Made by a program: the position numbers and the translations under genes. A stretch of 64,000 bases of DNA. Origin: Acidiflorens sp963841945. GTDB lineage: Bacteria > Acidobacteriota > Terriglobia > Terriglobales > Acidobacteriaceae. The notes beneath the pieces are model-generated. The model saw only the letters and a list, made by a program, of their open reading frames with translations, was not told the origin of the DNA and searched no databases. The stretch covers positions 62,001 to 126,000 of the forward strand of contig CAWJFC010000023.1 in the NCBI GenBank assembly GCA_963841945.1. The letters run 5' to 3'. Shown one piece after another: positions 27,805 through 35,445 of this stretch (position 1 is its first letter; each line of letters starts with the position of its first letter).

Positions 27805-28077
27805 TCACCTTGGGAGTTTCTTGCGGAATTGGTGCAACGATTCTGGCCTGCCCGTTCTGGCAGTCGCGCGATCCAGCGCCGTCAATAACCGGCGCGCGTT
27901 CTTCGGCGATCGCAGGAGATAAACCGTTTCCATGAGACCGGCGAGTTCGTCGGCGGGAACGAGGGCGACGTTCTTGCGCCCTTCGCGCCGAATGATGACG
28001 ATCTCGCGATCGTTCACCACGCGATCAAGCACGGAGGCGAGAGAGCGCCGAAGAGCGCGGTACGCGGTTTCAGTCAA
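27805..28077 (-). CDS. Orphan Phd/YefM-family antitoxin-like protein
   Basis: The product has 90 residues from a TTG preceded by GGAGAAG. It matches the YefM pattern: an N-terminal DNA-binding half (RALRRSLASVLDRVVNDREIVIIRREGRKNVALVPADE) and the toxin-facing ETVYLLRSPKNARRLLTAL. A cognate YoeB/RelE toxin would normally follow directly. Instead the adenylation gene follows after three bases, and no toxin-like frame lies upstream. It may serve as a repressor of the adenylation gene, or be a remnant of a toxin-antitoxin pair. Confidence 0.82.
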   Translation of the reverse strand: MTETAYRALRRSLASVLDRVVNDREIVIIRREGRKNVALVPADELAGLMETVYLLRSPKNARRLLTALDRATARTGRPESLHQFRKKLPR

Positions 28078-28133
28078 CGGACTTCTCCAGTTTGATTAGT
28101 GTAGAGGATCGCTGTGTGTACTCCAACGTTCCT

Positions 28134-28334
28134 TTAGTGAGATAGGGGTCGCTTTGAAGTAGGTCGCATTTTCCGCTCGATGTAGAGATAGACCGACCCG
28201 CAACACAAGAAAATCAATCCAGCCCATACTTCGGTGGGGGTGTCTTCCGTGGGGTAGGAGCAGATGTGAAGCGCGAACGACATTCCGTATACAGTCGCCC
28301 CAATCAGCGCCAAAAGTCTCAGGAACCGTTTCAT
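28134..28334 (-). CDS. Small hypothetical membrane protein
   Basis: The product has 66 residues with two likely transmembrane segments (about 6-26 and 38-56) and a basic C-terminus. It starts five bases after the SGNH gene's stop on the same strand, with only a weak ribosome site. Its location among MBOAT/SGNH genes recalls the tiny DltX protein of Dlt operons, but DltX has a single helix and a different C-terminal motif. It is not recognised beyond that. Confidence 0.45.
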   Translation of the reverse strand: MKRFLRLLALIGATVYGMSFALHICSYPTEDTPTEVWAGLIFLCCGSVYLYIERKMRPTSKRPLSH

Positions 28335-28339
28335 TCACG

Positions 28340-29557
28340 CTACTTTTTTGTTTGCACTCTCGGTACTGTACTCCCCGCTTTTTCCAGAATTTCAAAAAGA
28401 TGATCCGCTACGATCTGATTGCCTTCCGGCTTAAGGTGCGAGATGCCGACGTAGAGCGAGTCTTTTTGATCGTCCAATAGATCGCCCAGATAAATGAGAT
28501 CCGGTCGGTTCATTGCTTTCGCCCGGTCATAGGTGGCTTTGTAGATCACATCCAACTCTGGGAACTGGTGGTACTCGGACGCCAGCACCTGCCGCTCATA
28601 CGGCGTCAGGTCTTTGTGGCCTACCGCCATGTTGGGGTACCACGCAAAGACCGGGCGGAAATTGTACTGCTTGGCGAGGAGATTCACGATGTCCATGTTC
28701 TGCGAATAGTTTTCCACGATCGCTTTTGAGGCGGCGTCGACATCGAGGATCGGGCTGGCCTTCTTCGCTTCCTTCGGTTTCGGCTGAACTTTTTCACCCA
28801 TTTTTTTCAGGAACCGGGCGGTATTGGTCTGGCCAAAATAGCCGAAGCCGGCTTTCTCGTAAGCTCCCCAGTTCTCGAGAAAATTCTTGAACGAAAGATA
28901 GTTGCTGTGCACGTCGACCAGGCCGCTCTGGTAGGCGACAAAGGCTTCGGTGCCGCCATCGTAGAAAAGGACTTCGTCTGGTTTGCGTTTGGCGTGTTTT
29001 AGCTCTTCCATCAGCGCGATGACTTCCTGCGTGTTGGCATAGCCTTTTTCGGCGTAGTTGACGATGCAGACCGGGTGCCCGGCTTTTTCGTAGTCGGCGG
29101 CGATGTAGGAGGGAATGGTGTCCGCGTCGGGCGCGCCCGCCCCCCACATGACCGAGTCGCCAAACAGCCAGATAGTAGTGGCCGATGGATCGTCGCAATG
29201 ATTGTGCATGGTCCGCCGGATGCCGTCCTGATCGATGGTGATCATCTGCCCGTCGTAGGGCTTGCGGCGCCACAGGACCCATGGGTGATAGGTGACTTTA
29301 TTGGCCTGCTTGAATTCTTTCCAGTACTCGCGTTCGGCGGGGCTTTCGTTTTGCTGGATCTCCAGCTTGGCGGCCAGTTCGAGGGCGTTGACGTTGGGAT
29401 GGACGCGGAGATAAGCGTAGAACTCAGTGGCCACGAGCAGAAGAACTGCGATGGTCACGGCAACACAAAGGCGGACGGCAAAGCGCCTCAGGAGCGGCCA
29501 GTAGGAGACGGCCGACACTCTGGTGCCTGGTTCTGCGCTGATTTCGGTTACGGGCAC
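28340..29557 (-). CDS. Membrane-anchored SGNH/GDSL-hydrolase-like protein (DltD/AlgJ-like role)
   Basis: The product has 405 residues. A single N-terminal helix (about 29-46) anchors a periplasmic domain. The SGNH nucleophile is WLFGDSVMWG (Ser135). The Asp/His block is seen near the C-terminus as ISHLKPEGNQIV. Proteins of this kind work with an MBOAT partner to move acyl groups onto periplasmic polymers, as DltD does with DltB and AlgJ/AlgX with AlgI. The MBOAT gene is directly upstream, 188 bases away on the same strand. Which polymer is modified cannot be inferred from this protein alone. Confidence 0.82.
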   Translation of the reverse strand: MPVTEISAEPGTRVSAVSYWPLLRRFAVRLCVAVTIAVLLLVATEFYAYLRVHPNVNALELAAKLEIQQNESPAEREYWKEFKQANKVTYHPWVLWRRKPYDGQMITIDQDGIRRTMHNHCDDPSATTIWLFGDSVMWGAGAPDADTIPSYIAADYEKAGHPVCIVNYAEKGYANTQEVIALMEELKHAKRKPDEVLFYDGGTEAFVAYQSGLVDVHSNYLSFKNFLENWGAYEKAGFGYFGQTNTARFLKKMGEKVQPKPKEAKKASPILDVDAASKAIVENYSQNMDIVNLLAKQYNFRPVFAWYPNMAVGHKDLTPYERQVLASEYHQFPELDVIYKATYDRAKAMNRPDLIYLGDLLDDQKDSLYVGISHLKPEGNQIVADHLFEILEKAGSTVPRVQTKK

Positions 29558-29745
29558 TTTTTCCTTAGTTTCCGCCTTCGGTTTTTACTGGATTCTGAAA
29601 TGCTAGCATAGCGGATTTTGACGCTGGAACACGGTCGTAACGGGGATCGAGCTCGGACCCGCTTCTAGCGCTGGATTTGCGCAGTCGTGCTTAAAACTCT
29701 AGATCTCGGATTCTGAAAACCCCGCTGAGTTTGCAGAGAACACCA

Positions 29746-31212
29746 CTAAAACAACGCATACATCACCGGACCGGTTTCGGCGTGGCCGGGCTGGAACATT
29801 ACTGTGAGATAGAGGGCGGCGATCACCACGATGGGCGTGATCCAGACCCAGCGCTCGGTAGCGATCAGTCCGCCGATGCTTCTCAGCCAACCGTCTCGGC
29901 TCTCCTTCGCGCTCTCGGCCAGGCGATCAAGCAATGCGTCCCCGCCGACTACGGCGAAATAGCCTACGCTGGCGACCAGGGTCATCACGCAGAAACTGCG
30001 ATCGAGCGTTACGTGGCCGTAGTTCCGGAACGTGACGATCGCTTTCAGCATGTGGCCGGCCTGTGAAACGTCTTTCGCGTTGAAGAAGATGTAACCGACG
30101 CAGACCGCCGTGAAGGTGATTGCCCAGGAGATCAGGCTCGGTATGAGTCCGGCCCATTCAAAGCCGACGCGTTTGCGGAACTCCTGCCACTGCCGATGGA
30201 AGACCATCAGCAGGCCGTGATAGACGCCCCACATCATGTAGAGAATGGTGGCGCCGTGCCACAGGCCGAAGACGAACATCGAGATCACCAGCGACAGGTT
30301 GCGCCACCAGGCTTCCCGGCGGGCGGTGGCTAGCGGCAGGAACAGGAAGTCGCGAATCCAGAAGGAGAGGGACATGTGCCAGCGCGTCCAGAAAATGGAC
30401 GGCGTGGTGGAGAGATAGGGCCGGTCGAAGTTTTCCTGAAGTTGAATGCCGAAGAGGCGGGAGGCGCCGATCATGAGGTGCGTCCAGCCGCAGAAGCTGA
30501 AGTAGAGCTCGAAGGCGTAGCCGAGAACCATGAACCAGACGTCGATGCCGGTGTGGTGGGCGGTGGTGTTGTCGAAAACGGCCTCGACGCCCGCGCCGGC
30601 GTGCAGCCCTCCCGCCATGAGCAAGCCTAACGCGGCCATGAGAATGCCGATGGCGACGCGGCGGATGCCAATGCTGAGGTCTTCTTCGTTCACCGACCAC
30701 TCTTGCCGGAACTGCGGCAGCAGGCTCGACAGGCGGCAGATTGGACCCTGGATCACGGTTGGCCAGAACGACATGAAAAGGCAGAACTCGACCAGCGTCG
30801 GATCGAGATCCTCCTCGCGATAGATTTCCAGCAGATAGCTGAGGGCCTCGAAGGTCCAGAAAGAGACGCCGATCGGGAAGAGGATGTGTTTAAGCGCGGC
30901 CAGAGGCGAACCGCTCGCGGCGTCGGCGCCAAGAGTCGGCAGATATTTGAAGGTGCAAAGCAGCGCCAGATTGGCAATCAGCCCCACCCACAGGCGCCCG
31001 GCAGTGATTTTCTTCTTCAGCCATTCGCCAAGGCCGAAATTCATGAGCGAGCTGAAGATGAGGATGACGATGAGCCATCCACCCCAGCTGTAATAGAAGA
31101 TCCAACTGGCAACGAGATACAGGATCTGGCGGGCCTTGGCGGAGCGGAGGCGCATGGCGATGAGCCAGACGATGAGTACGCCGACTGAGTAAAGCAGGAG
31201 TTCTTTGACCAT
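29746..31212 (-). CDS. MBOAT O-acyltransferase (AlgI/DltB type)
   Basis: The product has 488 residues from the ATG at 31212 (MVKELLLYSVG). The frame extends 43 codons upstream through repeat sequence, and I rejected that extension. It has about ten or more hydrophobic segments. The AlgI signature FWTRWHMSLSFWIRDFLF is at 274-291, and the catalytic histidine is in GLWHGA (His319). The enzyme passes an acyl group from a cytoplasmic donor across the membrane to a periplasmic acceptor. In alginate systems the donor is acetyl-CoA or similar. In Dlt systems it is an aminoacyl carrier protein, and a carrier and its ligase lie within 6 kb here. Confidence 0.92.
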   Translation of the reverse strand: MVKELLLYSVGVLIVWLIAMRLRSAKARQILYLVASWIFYYSWGGWLIVILIFSSLMNFGLGEWLKKKITAGRLWVGLIANLALLCTFKYLPTLGADAASGSPLAALKHILFPIGVSFWTFEALSYLLEIYREEDLDPTLVEFCLFMSFWPTVIQGPICRLSSLLPQFRQEWSVNEEDLSIGIRRVAIGILMAALGLLMAGGLHAGAGVEAVFDNTTAHHTGIDVWFMVLGYAFELYFSFCGWTHLMIGASRLFGIQLQENFDRPYLSTTPSIFWTRWHMSLSFWIRDFLFLPLATARREAWWRNLSLVISMFVFGLWHGATILYMMWGVYHGLLMVFHRQWQEFRKRVGFEWAGLIPSLISWAITFTAVCVGYIFFNAKDVSQAGHMLKAIVTFRNYGHVTLDRSFCVMTLVASVGYFAVVGGDALLDRLAESAKESRDGWLRSIGGLIATERWVWITPIVVIAALYLTVMFQPGHAETGPVMYALF

Positions 31213-31272
31213 GATGAATAGCGATTGCGTCGAGTTTTCATGCTCTCGTAGGTGGTATGGCTTGTCAACCGG

Positions 31273-31308
31273 GTTTGCGAGCGCTGAGTTTGCGAGCCGA
31301 GTTTGCGA
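31273..31308. repeat. Three direct copies of GTTTGCGA
   Basis: GTTTGCGA occurs at 31273-31280, 31288-31295 and 31301-31308, followed by a degenerate GTTTTC. The copies fall in the divergent spacer between the MBOAT and fdhE genes. Repeated short words in a divergent promoter region could be binding sites, or slippage products. Confidence 0.45.
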
Positions 31309-31363
31309 ACAACGAGTTTTCAAACAGTAGGCCCCCTTCAAGGGCCATTGTTAGGGCCCGGCA

Positions 31364-32206
31364 TTGCGCGGGAACGCCAAGGAACCGATAATCGTTGCGG
31401 TGAGCGGAAGCGAGTGGCAGCGGCGGATTGATCGGGCAGAGGAACTGGCCGTGCGCTATGTCTCGGCGGCGGAGATTTTGCATTTCTACGCGGCGGTTGC
31501 GCGCTTTCAAGCCGAGCTTTCCCGCGAGATCGAAAGCTCGGAATGGGTTGGAAAGGCCGCTTCTGGTCCCAATCCGTTCGCGATGTCTTTGGACGGGGAA
31601 GTAGCAAGCGGCTTGAGCCGGTTTTTGCCGGTAATCGAGCGAAACGGCCCTGACCGGCTCAGCGAGGCCGCGCGGGAGCTTGCTTCCCGTGATGCACGAA
31701 TGCAACCTCGGTTGCTCTCCGCGTTTTGGGAGGGCGACGGAGCCGCCATGCCTGCGGACACGGATGACTTCTTCGCGCGCGCCTATCTTCAGCCTTATGC
31801 GGTCGGCATTCGAATGCGGGCGAATTTGCGATGGAATGGCCCGACGGTTTATGTCTGTCCGTTCTGCAAACGAAAGCCCGGCCTCGGCGTATTGCGTCCG
31901 TTGGGCGAGGGCAGCCAGCGATCACTGATTTGTTCTTTCTGCCTGGCGGAGTGGGAGTTCCGCAGGATTATCTGTCCGGCTTGCGGCGAGACGGATCCCG
32001 CGAAGCTGCCCGTTTACTCCGCGGAAGAGTTGCCCCACGTGCGCGTGGAAGCGTGCGATAGCTGCAAGTGCTATATCAAGACCGTGGATCTTACGAAGAG
32101 CGCACTGGGAGAGCCAGTGGTCGATGAGATCGCTTCCGTGGCGCTCGACCTGTGGGTCGCCGAGCGCGGGTACGCGAAGTTACAGGTGAACTTGCTGCAA
32201 TTGTGA
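31364..32206 (+). CDS. fdhE: Formate dehydrogenase accessory protein FdhE
   Basis: The product has up to 280 residues; the start is uncertain (TTG at 31364, or a nearby GTG about 12 codons in). Four CxxC pairs mark FdhE: CPFC (165-168), CSFC (190-193), CPAC (204-207) and CDSC (231-234). They form two rubredoxin-like metal sites. FdhE helps assemble respiratory formate dehydrogenase. No fdh structural genes are in the window, so the gene is isolated here and the enzyme must be encoded elsewhere. Confidence 0.88.
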   Translation: MRGNAKEPIIVAVSGSEWQRRIDRAEELAVRYVSAAEILHFYAAVARFQAELSREIESSEWVGKAASGPNPFAMSLDGEVASGLSRFLPVIERNGPDRLSEAARELASRDARMQPRLLSAFWEGDGAAMPADTDDFFARAYLQPYAVGIRMRANLRWNGPTVYVCPFCKRKPGLGVLRPLGEGSQRSLICSFCLAEWEFRRIICPACGETDPAKLPVYSAEELPHVRVEACDSCKCYIKTVDLTKSALGEPVVDEIASVALDLWVAERGYAKLQVNLLQL

Positions 32207-32508
32207 AGGGGGATGGGAGAGGTCGAGGGATTGGCCAGTTAAGCGGCTCTCATGATGTTTCTTAAGTACTGCTTGTAAGTTATTGATAAATGTGCATTTG
32301 TTGTAAATTGCATTGAGACGGGTACTTTTAGGGCAGAGTGAGATTTTCGCCCGAGTAACTGCCGTAATCATTGGATTTCCCGAGTGCTTTCGGTTGGCGA
32401 TGGGTTAACATAATGTAGGCCTTGGAAGAGGGCGCGCTTCCGATCAAGCGTCTTTAGAATGCGTCTTCAGAATGAAAGACTCAGCGCGGTTCGGGTCAGG
32501 GGAGTGAA
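32207..32508. other. Intergenic region, relatively AT-rich
   Basis: These 302 bases between fdhE and the small secreted protein include an AT-rich tract near 32262-32312 that could carry a promoter. No gene or stable hairpin is seen. Confidence 0.35.
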
Positions 32509-32877
32509 ATGCGATTTTTCGTAGCGGTCATGGCGGTGGTGCTGGCGGTTGGGGCGAACGGACTCGCGCAAAACGGCTCCGGCAATGCTTCGGCCAAGAA
32601 CGAGCCAAAGAGTACGGTTCCTATGAAAGCGGCAGGCCCCCATTCGGCCGGTACATCCGGTTCGTCGAGCAAGGAACTGCAAAAAGTTGAGAACGAGAAG
32701 GTAGCCAAGGACGACCACGCCAAAAAGACGCACGTCCGGACCGTTAGGGCCACCAAGGAGCGCAATTCGGCAATCAATTTCAATGGCCGGGGTAGCAAGG
32801 GAACTGGCATGAGCAGCCGCAGCGGCGGATCGCTCAAGGGGAGATTGAAACAGAAGGGGCAAGGAAAGCAGCACTAA
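32509..32877 (+). CDS. Small exported basic protein, unknown function
   Basis: The product has 122 residues. The signal peptide is MRFFVAVMAVVLAVGANGLAQ. The rest is low-complexity, rich in Lys, Ser, Gly and Asn, with no aromatic core, so it is probably disordered. GGGGAG a few bases before the ATG supports the start. It has no recognisable family. Its basic tail (GRLKQKGQGKQH) could bind an acidic polymer such as a sulfated or uronate glycan, but that is speculation. Confidence 0.7.
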   Translation: MRFFVAVMAVVLAVGANGLAQNGSGNASAKNEPKSTVPMKAAGPHSAGTSGSSSKELQKVENEKVAKDDHAKKTHVRTVRATKERNSAINFNGRGSKGTGMSSRSGGSLKGRLKQKGQGKQH

Positions 32878-32965
32878 GGCACCCCTGACCAGCAGGATTT
32901 AGCAGGTCGATCGATACCGCCTCGTGTCTCGCGACATGAGGTTTTTCTTTGACTTGAATTCGCCC

Positions 32966-33766
32966 TTACTTCACGGCCTTTACGCGGACCAGTTGATCGG
33001 AGGCCAGCCAGTTGATGACGCCGTTGCGGGCGAAGCGATCACTGGCGCGACAGAAGCCGCCCTGCGCCCAGAAGCGCTCAATACCGTACATTCCCCAGGC
33101 GTGGCAAACCCAGTCGTCAAGCTGAAGCCCGTGCGAGCGCAGCAGTTTTTCCCAGCTGCCCTTGCGATAGCGGCGATGCTGCACCTTGGGATACGGCTGC
33201 GAGTCGCGCAGCTTGCCGCCGAACATGCCCCGGATGGCCCCGAGCGCTGGACGGACCGCAAAGCGGAACCGGATGAGCGCGCGATCCATGTAGAAGAACG
33301 GGCAGACGCTGCTGGGCGTGGTGATGACAGCATAGCCGCCGGGCTTAAGCACCCGATGCATCTCGTCCAGCGCGGCATGGTCGGCCGCAAGATACTCAAC
33401 GACTCCGAGGCAAACGATGCCGTCGAAGGTGTTGTCCGGGAAGGGAAGTTTCTCAATATCGGCAACCTGGAACGAATCCGGATTGTAGTGCGTGCGGGCA
33501 TACTGAATCATGCCCTCGGAGAGATCGGTGCCGCAGGTCTCGTAGCCGCGGCGGGCGAGTTCGGCGGCGAGGTGGCCGGTGCCGCAGCCGACGTCCAGAA
33601 TCTTGGCGCCTTTCGGAAGACGGTCCTCGATCATCTGGATGGCAAAACGCCGGCGCGAGACAAAATTCTGCGCGGTCAGGGTGCGCGGTTTAGGGTCGTC
33701 GTAAAACCGCGCCCAATCATCGACAGTCTTTGTAAAGAGATCGGTTACTTGCTCTTTGGTGCTCAC
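32966..33766 (-). CDS. Class I SAM-dependent methyltransferase
   Basis: The product has 266 residues from a GTG start. Motif I is ILDVGCGTGHLAAELA (about 56-71), followed by GTDLSEGMI and FDGIVCLGVVEYL, the methyltransferase-11 pattern. It is similar to UbiE-like or glycan/lipid methyltransferases. The neighbours are a NodB deacetylase (divergent) and a small exported protein, so the substrate is open. Confidence 0.85.
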   Translation of the reverse strand: MSTKEQVTDLFTKTVDDWARFYDDPKPRTLTAQNFVSRRRFAIQMIEDRLPKGAKILDVGCGTGHLAAELARRGYETCGTDLSEGMIQYARTHYNPDSFQVADIEKLPFPDNTFDGIVCLGVVEYLAADHAALDEMHRVLKPGGYAVITTPSSVCPFFYMDRALIRFRFAVRPALGAIRGMFGGKLRDSQPYPKVQHRRYRKGSWEKLLRSHGLQLDDWVCHAWGMYGIERFWAQGGFCRASDRFARNGVINWLASDQLVRVKAVK

Positions 33767-33944
33767 ATCGCCCCCATCTTGCTTGATTTCTGGCGTCGTG
33801 CGGAATGTGCAGTTGAGGCTGCTATCCCGCAGATTCGCCTGTATTTGGCTCTCTTGATCGTCCCCGGAAAGGCTGACTGGAAGCTCTTAACCCGTATGCT
33901 ATCATAGCGTCGCCCGGCGCTGCCGGAAGCGGGAGAATTCAAGG

Positions 33945-34985
33945 GTGCTGGCGTCAAAATCCAAGCGCTGGGTAAAAAAAGCGCTGGTACGCAGCTCCAT
34001 TCTTCCCATCGCCAGCCGATTTTTCACGCCTGCCGCCGCCATCCTCGCCTACCATTCCGTGGTCGAAGAGCCACAACGTACCGATTACATTCTGGGCTCG
34101 TCCCGCTCGCGCGCCGACTTTGAGCGCCACATGGAAACGCTGGCGCGCAAATTCTCGCCCGTCACCATCGACGACATCGCCGAGTTCGCCAGGTCGGGCC
34201 GGAAACTTCCGCCCCACGCCGTGGCCGTTACCTTTGACGACGGATTTGCCGACAACTACGAAATTGCGCTCCCAATTCTGAACCGCTATGGCATCCCCGC
34301 GACCTTCTACATTATGTTCGAGGCGGTCGAAAACGGAACATTACCTTGGTACTGCCGGATTCGCTTCGCCTTTAACACGACGAAAAAGGCGGAGTGGACC
34401 GATCCCGAGACGGGACGGACTTACAAACTGGGCTCGCCCGAGGAGCGCAGGGCGGCCATGCCGATCGCGTGGGATCGCGGCGCGGCGCTGGCGGGAGCGG
34501 AACTGAGAGCGTTCGTGGAAGCAATTGAGCGAGCGCTGGAGATCGATCCCGCGCATGCCCAGGCCCAGCATGGGATGATGATGGACTGGGAGCAAGTGCG
34601 CGGGCTGAAAAAGGCTGGACACACGATTGGCGGGCACACGCTTTCGCATCCCAACGTGGCGCAGGTCAACGGCGAAAAGGCCCGGGCCGAGATTGCGGGT
34701 TGCAAGGCGAAGATTGCTGAGAAGCTAGGCGCGGTGGTCGAGCATTTTTCCTATCCGCATCCAGCGCTGAATCCGCACTGGTCGAACGAGACGCTTGGGA
34801 TTACGCGCGAGGCGGGATTTAAATCGGCGGTGCTGACGACGTATGGCTCGGTGCGAGCGGGAGACGATCCGCTGGCGCTCAAACGCATGTACACACCCCC
34901 TGATCTGGATCAATTCAACTTGAATCTGCAATCGGGGTTTCTCAGGAAGAGCGCTGCGGTTGCGGGCGCGCCGCAGGCGGGGTAA
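33945..34985 (+). CDS. Polysaccharide deacetylase (NodB/CE4 family), second copy
   Basis: The product has 346 residues from a GTG. It has motif 1 VTFDDGFADN (about 96-105) and motif 2 GGHTLSHPN (about 228-236, the metal His pair). The late SYPHPALNPHW segment may be motif 3. An insertion of about 60 residues between motifs makes it larger than the copy at 2.2 kb. No signal peptide is evident. Such proteins deacetylate GlcNAc-containing polymers or lipid-linked sugars. Confidence 0.88.
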   Translation: MLASKSKRWVKKALVRSSILPIASRFFTPAAAILAYHSVVEEPQRTDYILGSSRSRADFERHMETLARKFSPVTIDDIAEFARSGRKLPPHAVAVTFDDGFADNYEIALPILNRYGIPATFYIMFEAVENGTLPWYCRIRFAFNTTKKAEWTDPETGRTYKLGSPEERRAAMPIAWDRGAALAGAELRAFVEAIERALEIDPAHAQAQHGMMMDWEQVRGLKKAGHTIGGHTLSHPNVAQVNGEKARAEIAGCKAKIAEKLGAVVEHFSYPHPALNPHWSNETLGITREAGFKSAVLTTYGSVRAGDDPLALKRMYTPPDLDQFNLNLQSGFLRKSAAVAGAPQAG

Positions 34986-35016
34986 GCACAATTCCCTACC
35001 TCGAGATCGCGGGCGC

Positions 35017-35420
35017 TCACCTCTCAGCGGTCTTCGGCGCTTCCATGAATTTCCCGGCAGCAACGATAATTGCGAGCATTACAATCAAATCCGCTGAGTC
35101 GATCACGGCAATCGCGATTGCGGGAACCCACTTGGTGGTCCATGGAACAAACAAAATCAACGGGACATGAAGCGCCGCGAGGATGGTCATGAGGATCCAA
35201 AACCATACGTGCGAGCTCAGCTTCCACTTTACTGCAATAGCGAAACCAAGTACCGCAATGCAATTCAGCGTTGGCAAGGCAATATTAAGCCTTCCAAAAT
35301 GATCGAACAGCGAATAAATCGGCAGCGAGACAACGATAGACACAAAACGCCCCACCAAGGCAACCAAATTTTCTTAGCTGCTTTGATGTCGTTCTTTAAT
35401 ATGTCGTTAGTTAGCCGCAT
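35017..35420 (-). CDS. Hypothetical membrane protein, probably frameshifted near its 5' end
   Basis: The intact frame 35017-35367 (116 residues, TTG start) has about four hydrophobic segments beginning abruptly with VGRFVSIVVSLPIYSLFDHFG. A second frame starting at the ATG at 35420 reads MRLTNDILKNDIKAAKKIW, a natural cytoplasmic N-terminus. It then runs into unlikely sequence. Adding one base in the GGTTGCC at 35359-35365 joins them smoothly as ...KKIWLxLVGRFVSIV..., giving a protein of about 134 residues. The family is unknown. Confidence 0.6.
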
Positions 35421-35445
35421 TTTCCGACTCGTACGCGCGAAATGT

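Noticed and set aside
28134..28334. Small membrane protein as a true DltX
   Set aside because: DltX has one helix and a conserved aromatic C-terminus. This protein has two helices and a basic, Ser/Pro-rich end.
32924..33907. Plus-strand open frame of 327 codons
   Set aside because: It is antisense to the SAM methyltransferase, which carries an intact motif I.
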